DNA of 64,000 nucleotides from Kribbella kalugense (lineage in GTDB: Bacteria; Actinomycetota; Actinomycetes; Propionibacteriales; Kribbellaceae). The notes under the pieces were generated by a model that did no database searches, was not told the DNA's origin, and worked only from the letters and a program-made list of their open reading frames with translations. The stretch is from contig NZ_SODF01000002.1 in assembly GCF_004365875.1 (NCBI RefSeq), positions 2,726,982 to 2,790,981 of the forward strand, in the 5' to 3' direction. Position numbers and translations under genes: made by a program. Shown piece by piece: positions 59,002-64,000 of this stretch (position 1 is its first letter; each line of letters begins with the position of its first letter).

Positions 59002-59676
59002 ATGCGCCGTTCGGTTCTTGCTGGTCCTGTGTTGGAAGTGGCGCCGAAGTTGCTCGGCATGGTGCTGCGCAGGACGACGGATGACGGGACGGTCGCAGTC
59101 CGGATCACCGAGGTCGAGGCGTACGACGGCCCGAACGACCCCGGCTCGCACGCGTACCGAGGAGAGACCACCCGGAACGCAGTCATGTTCGGCCCACCCG
59201 GATTCCTGTACGTCTACTTCACCTACGGCATGCACTTCTGCATGAACGTCGTCGTAGGCCCGGCAGGCAACCCCTCAGCCGTCCTGCTCCGCGCAGGCGA
59301 GGTCATCGAAGGCGCCGACCTGGCCCGCGCCCGCCGCGGCCACCCCACCCCGGAGAAGGTCGCCTTCAACCAAACCGCAGGCATCCGCCAAGGCCCGGTG
59401 GTGAAGCGCCCGAAGCCCAACCCCGACCGCGATCTCGCTCGCGGCCCGGCCCGGCTCTGTGTTGCCCTTGGCATCGGACGCGAAGGCAACGGCGCCGACC
59501 TGCTCGCGAAGGACTCACCCATCCAGCTCCTCCCCGGACCAGGCTTCGACGGCGAACCGTCCACCGGACCCCGAGTCGGCCTGCGAGAGGCCGCCGACCG
59601 GCCGTGGCGCTTCTGGATCCCGGCCGATCCGACAGTCTCGCCGTACCGCCCGCACGTCCCGAAGCGCCGCAGCTAG
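59002..59676 (+). CDS. 3-methyladenine DNA glycosylase (AAG/MPG family)
   Basis: 224 residues from the ATG at 59002; a GTG at 58993 is also in frame. VRITEVEAYDGPNDPGSHAYRG holds the catalytic glutamate, and RNAVMFGPPGFLYVYFTYGMH the DNA-binding tyrosines; this is the alkyladenine glycosylase family that excises alkylated purines in base excision repair. It follows argH by 10 bp and may share its transcript. The 3' end overlaps the convergent LLM oxidoreductase gene by 4 bp. Confidence 0.93.
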   Translation: MRRSVLAGPVLEVAPKLLGMVLRRTTDDGTVAVRITEVEAYDGPNDPGSHAYRGETTRNAVMFGPPGFLYVYFTYGMHFCMNVVVGPAGNPSAVLLRAGEVIEGADLARARRGHPTPEKVAFNQTAGIRQGPVVKRPKPNPDRDLARGPARLCVALGIGREGNGADLLAKDSPIQLLPGPGFDGEPSTGPRVGLREAADRPWRFWIPADPTVSPYRPHVPKRRS

Positions 59677-60620
59677 CGCTTCGCCAACTCCAGCACGTAG
59701 TCGAGCTGCGGAAGCCCGTGCTCTACCTCCGGGTCCGGGAACAGTCCGATGTGATGCACCCCAGCGGCCTCGAGCGCGTCGACGTGCGCGGCCGCGTCCT
59801 CGAGCGTGCCGATCGCCCCGATCTCCGTCCACCAGTCCCGCGGCATCCCCACGAGCCCCTCGACGCCAGACTCGTCGTACAGCTTCTTCAGGTCCTCGAA
59901 GAACGGCAGCGCGGTCACGCCCGGGTGGTTGTCGCTGATCCGCCAGCCGAGCCACGGCGCGGTCCACTCGTACGCCGTCTTCCGATCCTCCCGGACGCAC
60001 AACGCCGCGAACACCGCGACCACGAACCCCTCCGGCGATCCGGCGTACTCCACCGACTGACGCACGTACGCCGGAGTTGCGGGCTCCGCGAGCACGACAC
60101 CGCCCGCGACCCGGCCGGCCAGCGCCATCGACTTCGGGCCCATCACGCCGAGCAGGATCGGCGGCGGGGTGACCGGTGGCGCGTCCAGCTTCACCTTGTC
60201 GAGGTACACCGCCTTGCCTTCGAAGCTGACCTCCTCGCCGGCGAGCAGCCGGGTGACCGTCGTGGTGACCTCGTCGAGTGTCGTCAGCGGCGACTTCGGC
60301 CGGACGCCCATCTGCGCCATCCACGGCTGCACGCCGTGACCGATGCCAGGCAGGAACCGCCCCGGTCCGAGCGCCTCCAGCGTCGCGAACTCCATCGCGG
60401 TGACCGCGGCGGTCCGAGCGACCGCGGGCACGATGCCGAGACCGACCGTCAACCGCTCGGTCGACGTCAGCGCGGCCGACACCAGCGACGGACCGGCGGT
60501 GAAGAAGCAGTCTTCGATGATCCACAACTCGTCCGCGCCACCGCGGTCGAGCCGTCGGGCCACGTCGGTGACGAGGGCGGCCGGGAAGGTTCGCGGGAAA
60601 CACATTCCGAGACTGGTCAT
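59673..60620 (-). CDS. LLM-class flavin/F420-dependent oxidoreductase
   Basis: 315 residues of a luciferase-like monooxygenase fold. LGIVPAVARTAAVTAMEFAT and LGPGRFLPGIGHGVQPWMAQ are typical, and the C-terminal EAAGVHHIGLFPDPE closes the barrel. In actinobacteria most such enzymes use F420 or FMN. The substrate is unknown. It is divergent from the App1 gene. Confidence 0.87.
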   Translation of the reverse strand: MTSLGMCFPRTFPAALVTDVARRLDRGGADELWIIEDCFFTAGPSLVSAALTSTERLTVGLGIVPAVARTAAVTAMEFATLEALGPGRFLPGIGHGVQPWMAQMGVRPKSPLTTLDEVTTTVTRLLAGEEVSFEGKAVYLDKVKLDAPPVTPPPILLGVMGPKSMALAGRVAGGVVLAEPATPAYVRQSVEYAGSPEGFVVAVFAALCVREDRKTAYEWTAPWLGWRISDNHPGVTALPFFEDLKKLYDESGVEGLVGMPRDWWTEIGAIGTLEDAAAHVDALEAAGVHHIGLFPDPEVEHGLPQLDYVLELAKR

Positions 60621-60729
60621 GGGGGGACGCTACGAGATGCCGCCGACAGTTCGTGAGAGACGCGTCAAAGGTTCTCGCCGACCGCGGGGGAGGGCGACTA
60701 GCGGACCGTGCTGCGGGTAGGTTTCTGGT

Positions 60730-61767
60730 ATGGCCCGTCCGCACTACGCGTCCCGTCTCGAGGACTGGTTCAACGTGGGGGTGCAGGCTGTGCTGCGGCG
60801 GCGCGGCTGGCAGGAACGGATCATTCCGCAGGTCGGCTACGGCAACACGGAGTTCGTCCGGGTGCTGGCCCGTGTCGTGCTCGGCCGGGATCCGCGCAAC
60901 CAGCCGCGGTACGAAGAGGACCAGGTGATGCGCGGCTGGCGCGTGTTCGTCACGGCGCCGGCCACGAAGGTGCTCGTCAGCGTGACCGTCAAGGGACAGA
61001 CGTTCAACGCCCTCACCGACCGCGGCGGGTTCATCGACCTGACCGTTCCAGTGGTGCTGCCGCCGGGGTGGCACGAGATCATCCTGGGCGTCCACGGCGA
61101 CCGGCAGGCCCGGGCGCGGATCTTCGTACCTGATCCGGAGGCGACGTTCGGACTGGTCAGCGACATCGACGACACAGTCATCCTGACGATGCTGCCGCGT
61201 CCGCTGATCGCAGCCTGGAACACCTTCGTCCGCGACGAGCAGGCGCGTCGCGTCGTACCAGGGATGGCCGGGCTGTACGACGAACTGCTGGCGGACCACC
61301 CTGGTGCGCCGATGTTCTACCTGTCGACCGGAGCGTGGAACACCGCACCGACGCTGACCCGCTTCTTCGCCCGGCACGGGTACCCACCGGGGCCGTTGCT
61401 GATGACGGACTGGGGCCCGACGAACACAGGCTGGTTCCGCAGCGGTCAGGAGCACAAGCGGACCGCGCTGCGGCGGCTGGCCAAGGAGTTCCCGAACGTC
61501 CGCTGGGTCCTGATCGGCGACGACGGCCAGCACGACCCCCAGTTGTACGGCGACTTCGCACAGACGCACCCGGATCACGTGCTGGCCATCGGCATCCGCC
61601 AGCTCACTCCGGCCGAGCAGGTCCTGTCGCACGGTCTACCCGTACCGAACCCGGACCCAGGTGCTCACGACCCGCAGCGGCCGACTGCAGTCACAGTCCA
61701 GGGGCCAGACGGGCATTCACTCCGTCCACAGCTCCGGGCAGTGCTGGCCCGCCCCGAACCCACCTGA
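60730..61767 (+). CDS. App1-family (DUF2183) HAD-like phosphatase
   Basis: 345 residues. LVSDIDDTVILT is the DxDDT/V nucleophile motif of the App1 (phosphatidate phosphatase) domain at about residue 142, with MFYLSTGAWNT and HKRTALRRL supplying later HAD motifs and GDDGQHDPQLY the metal site. An N-terminal beta-rich domain precedes it. Yeast App1 removes phosphate from phosphatidate; the bacterial substrate is not known. It stands 61 bp before tyrS, an order often seen in actinobacteria. Confidence 0.87.
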   Translation: MARPHYASRLEDWFNVGVQAVLRRRGWQERIIPQVGYGNTEFVRVLARVVLGRDPRNQPRYEEDQVMRGWRVFVTAPATKVLVSVTVKGQTFNALTDRGGFIDLTVPVVLPPGWHEIILGVHGDRQARARIFVPDPEATFGLVSDIDDTVILTMLPRPLIAAWNTFVRDEQARRVVPGMAGLYDELLADHPGAPMFYLSTGAWNTAPTLTRFFARHGYPPGPLLMTDWGPTNTGWFRSGQEHKRTALRRLAKEFPNVRWVLIGDDGQHDPQLYGDFAQTHPDHVLAIGIRQLTPAEQVLSHGLPVPNPDPGAHDPQRPTAVTVQGPDGHSLRPQLRAVLARPEPT

Positions 61768-61828
61768 GCGGCAGCTCCCCCTAGTACAGGACACTATGAG
61801 GTGACCGACGTACTCGAGGAGAGAACAA

Positions 61829-63121
61829 GTGAGCGAACGCCGCACCCAGGTATTAGATGACCTGGAGAGCCGTGGGCTGATTGCCCACTCCACCGATCCG
61901 GATGCCCTCCGGGCCTCGATGGCAGCGGGACCGATCACCTCCTATGTCGGTTTCGACCCCACCGCGCCCAGCCTGCACATGGGGAACCTGCTGCAGCTGC
62001 TGACGCTGCGGCGGCTCCAGCTGGCCGGCCACAACCCGATCGGGCTCGTGGGTGGCGCGACCGGGTTGATCGGTGATCCCAAGGAGACGTCCGAGCGGGT
62101 GCTGAACCCGAAGGACGTCGTGCACGAGTGGGTCGAGAAGGTACGCGTCCAGGTGGAGAAGTTCATCGACTTCGACCAGTCGCTGCCGAACCCGGCCCGG
62201 ATCGTCAACAACTACGACTGGACGAAGGACCTCAACACCCTCGACTTCCTGCGGGACATCGGGAAGCACTTCCCGGTGAACCGGATGCTCGGCCGCGAGG
62301 TGGTGAAGGCACGGCTGGACCAGGGGATCAGCTACACCGAGTTCAGCTACGTGCTGCTGCAGTCGCTGGACTTCCTGGAGCTCTACCGGCGGCACAACTG
62401 CACACTGCAGACCGGCGGTAGCGACCAGTGGGGGAATCTGACGGCCGGCGTCGAGCTCATCCGACGTGCCGAGTCAGGCAAGGCGCATGCGCTGGCGACA
62501 CCACTGGTGACCAAGGCCGACGGTACGAAGTTCGGGAAGACGGAGTCCGGCTCTGTGTGGCTGGACGAGGAGCTGACGACGCCGTACGCGTTCTACCAGT
62601 TCTGGTTCAACAGCGACGACCGCGACGTGATGCAGCTGGTGCGGTACTACACGTTCCGTACGGCGGAGGAGATCGCGGCGCTCGAGCAGGCGACCGCGGA
62701 ACGTCCACAGGCCCGAGAAGCTCAACGGGTGCTGGCGGAGGACGTGACCACGCTGGTGCATGGCGCTGACGAGACGCGGCGTGTGCAGGAGGCCTCGAAG
62801 GCGCTGTTCGGCCAGGGGGAGCTCGCGTCACTCAACGGCTCCACACTGGTCGCCGCTCTCCGGGAAGCACCCCATGTGGAGCTGGGCGCAGGCGAACCAA
62901 TGCCAACGTACGGCGACCTGTTGGTGAAGTCCGGACTGGTCGCCAGCAAGTCCGCTGCGCGCCGCACGGTAGCTGAGGGCGGCGCGTACCTGAACAACGA
63001 GAAGGTGAAGGACGCGGAGTACGTGCCTGGTACGGACGACCTGCTGCCAGGTGGCGTACTCGTGCTGCGGCGCGGGAAGCGTTCATTTGCAGGGGTTCTG
63101 GCCTCGCCGGCACGGGACTGA
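61829..63121 (+). CDS. tyrS: Tyrosyl-tRNA synthetase
   Basis: 430 residues from a GTG at 61829 with GAGGAGAG upstream. The class I motifs are PTAPSLHMGNLL (HIGH equivalent) and KFGKTESG (KMSKS equivalent), with GSDQWGN in the tyrosine site. An S4 RNA-binding domain covers the last 70 residues (LLVKSGLVASKSAARRTVAE). No T-box or other leader element was recognised. It is the last protein gene before the rRNA operon. Confidence 0.97.
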   Translation: MSERRTQVLDDLESRGLIAHSTDPDALRASMAAGPITSYVGFDPTAPSLHMGNLLQLLTLRRLQLAGHNPIGLVGGATGLIGDPKETSERVLNPKDVVHEWVEKVRVQVEKFIDFDQSLPNPARIVNNYDWTKDLNTLDFLRDIGKHFPVNRMLGREVVKARLDQGISYTEFSYVLLQSLDFLELYRRHNCTLQTGGSDQWGNLTAGVELIRRAESGKAHALATPLVTKADGTKFGKTESGSVWLDEELTTPYAFYQFWFNSDDRDVMQLVRYYTFRTAEEIAALEQATAERPQAREAQRVLAEDVTTLVHGADETRRVQEASKALFGQGELASLNGSTLVAALREAPHVELGAGEPMPTYGDLLVKSGLVASKSAARRTVAEGGAYLNNEKVKDAEYVPGTDDLLPGGVLVLRRGKRSFAGVLASPARD

Positions 63122-63140
63122 CGGCCCTGTCATGGCCCTG

Positions 63141-63167
63141 GTGTGGGGGTGGGCTCCACTCCCACAC
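63141..63167 (+). terminator. Possible tyrS terminator hairpin
   Basis: GTGTGGG (63141-63147) and CCCACAC (63161-63167) pair perfectly 20 bp after the tyrS stop. No T-tract follows, so intrinsic termination is uncertain. Confidence 0.4.
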
Positions 63168-63387
63168 TCGGGTTGCCGAAGGCAAATTACAGCCCTGTGA
63201 TTCAGCCCACCGGGGGCCGATTTGACCGGCCACCTACGGGCCACGTAATGTTCTTCTTGTTGGAGCGAGGCGCGGGACGCGAAAGCGGCCGGTCGCTCCG
63301 AACCCCCCAAAGGCTAGAGCAGCCGGAACGTGTCTTCGGACTCGGGTCGGCCCCTCAGACGCGGCGGGTGAGCAGAAAAATTGGGTC

Positions 63388-63416
63388 TTGACTCGGTGGA
63401 TCTGCTCCGGTAGAGT
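63388..63416 (+). promoter_or_regulatory. rRNA operon promoter
   Basis: TTGACT (63388-63393) and TAGAGT (63411-63416) are separated by exactly 17 bases, a strong housekeeping promoter about 295 bp before 16S. Distance and strength fit an rrn promoter. Confidence 0.85.
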
Positions 63417-63710
63417 AACGCAGGTTGCCCCGGGGTCCTGGCCGAGAGGTCATGGATGCGGTGAGCGTCCGATTCTTGAGAACTCAACAGCGTGCCGAAA
63501 GTCAATGCCGAAATTGTTTTACCCCGTACACAGGCATTGGGTGACTTCTTCTACCTGGATCTCTTCGAGGTTTGGGTGGTGGGTTGTCTATGTTTGTGTC
63601 GGATTCCTTTGAAGTTATTACGGATGACAAGCCAGTTTTGGTTGTTTCTGATTCAAAGGATCACTCAAAGTAGTCTGTTTTCCATGGTTCGCCGTGGTTG
63701 ACATATGGAT

Positions 63711-64000
63711 TTCAACGGAGAGTTTGATCCTGGCTCAGGACGAACGCTGGCGGCGTGCTTAACACATGCAAGTCGAGCGGTAAGGCCCTTCGGGGTACAC
63801 GAGCGGCGAACGGGTGAGTAACACGTGAGCAACCTACCCTCAACTTTGGGATAAGCCTCGGAAACGGGGTCTAATACCGGATAATACTGACTGTCTCATG
63901 ATGGTTGGTTGAAAGTTCTGGCGGTTGGGGATGGGCTCGCGGCCTATCAGCTTGTTGGTGGGGTAATGGCCTACCAAGGCGTCGACGGGTAGCCGGCCTG
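63711..64000 (+). rRNA. rrs: 16S ribosomal RNA, 5' end (cut by window edge)
   Basis: AGAGTTTGATCCTGGCTCAG, the universal primer-27F site, starts at 63719, so the mature 5' end is near 63711-63712. The following GACGAACGCTGGCGGCGTGC and TAACACATGCAAGTCGAGCG are universal 16S sequence, and GGATAAGCCTCGGAAACGG fits actinobacteria. About 290 bases (the first fifth of the molecule) are present. Confidence 0.98.

Larger units (their letters stand above)
63122..63710 (+). other. 590-bp rrn upstream region without a gene
   Basis: After tyrS comes a possible terminator hairpin, then about 220 bp with no recognised element, the rrn promoter at 63388-63416, and a 295-bp AT-richer leader. TTGAGAACTC near 63475-63485 resembles the boxA-type antitermination sequence of actinobacterial rrn leaders. 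TCCTTTGAA (63605-63613) and TTCAAAGGA (63652-63660) form an inverted repeat in the leader. No convincing reading frame was found. Confidence 0.7.

Overview
The window is about 70% G+C, uses GTG, TTG and ATC start codons, and has actinobacterial gene orders (DUF1844-infC-rpmI-rplT-rRNA methyltransferase-pheST; argCJBDFRH; App1-tyrS-rrn). The 5' end of a 16S rRNA gene lies at the right edge. The gene set and this 16S start fit a soil actinomycete of the Propionibacteriales, most like Kribbella. That placement is inference from memory of such genomes, not a search result. The window looks chromosomal and mostly core; no prophage, transposase, CRISPR array or tRNA was seen.

Layout. 1-720: end of the riboflavin genes (ribA/ribBA, ribH). 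700-6502: an epimerase, a duplicated-domain protein with a divergent WYL regulator, an NmrA-type reductase with a DUF1772 protein, and a P1 peptidase divergent from a metallo-beta-lactamase-fold hydrolase. 6553-8338: hisE-hisG, then a PH-domain membrane protein, with a 164-bp palindrome filling the gap after hisG. 8316-13130: aldose epimerase, a YciI/ECF42 sigma pair whose sigma carries a fused truncated globin, a small kinase, a membrane protein and an SseB-like protein. 13116-17631: an FtsX-type ABC exporter with a divergent TetR regulator. 17695-24261: a Tat-exported serine hydrolase and a LacI-controlled sugar ABC importer with a glycoside hydrolase. 24313-27517: a small secreted protein, an APH-type kinase and a TetR/Tet(X)-like monooxygenase operon. 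27576-31456: translation genes (infC, rpmI, rplT, rRNA methyltransferase) and a PHP protein. 31625-35007: an ankyrin/TPR-like protein and a TetR/14-TM drug exporter pair. 35097-40322: pheST and a gamma-glutamyltransferase-like gene. 40371-49382: a GT2 glycosyltransferase, a large membrane protein and a 1908-residue LPXTG surface protein with 14 CshA-type repeats. 49383-49689: a repeat-rich intergenic patch. 49690-51664: a GNAT acetyltransferase and an ECF41/carboxymuconolactone decarboxylase pair. 51785-58991: the arginine operon without argG. 59002-63121: a DNA glycosylase, an LLM oxidoreductase, an App1 protein and tyrS. 63122-64000: rrn promoter, leader and 16S start.

Most operons are packed with ATGA/GTGA stop-start overlaps. 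Several convergent pairs overlap at their 3' ends. Divergent regulator/target pairs carry clear palindromic operators. The observations most worth following are the ECF42-truncated-globin fusion, the palindrome filling the hisG downstream gap, a pair of 81-bp REP-like elements 37 kb apart, and the alternating A/B architecture of the giant surface protein.
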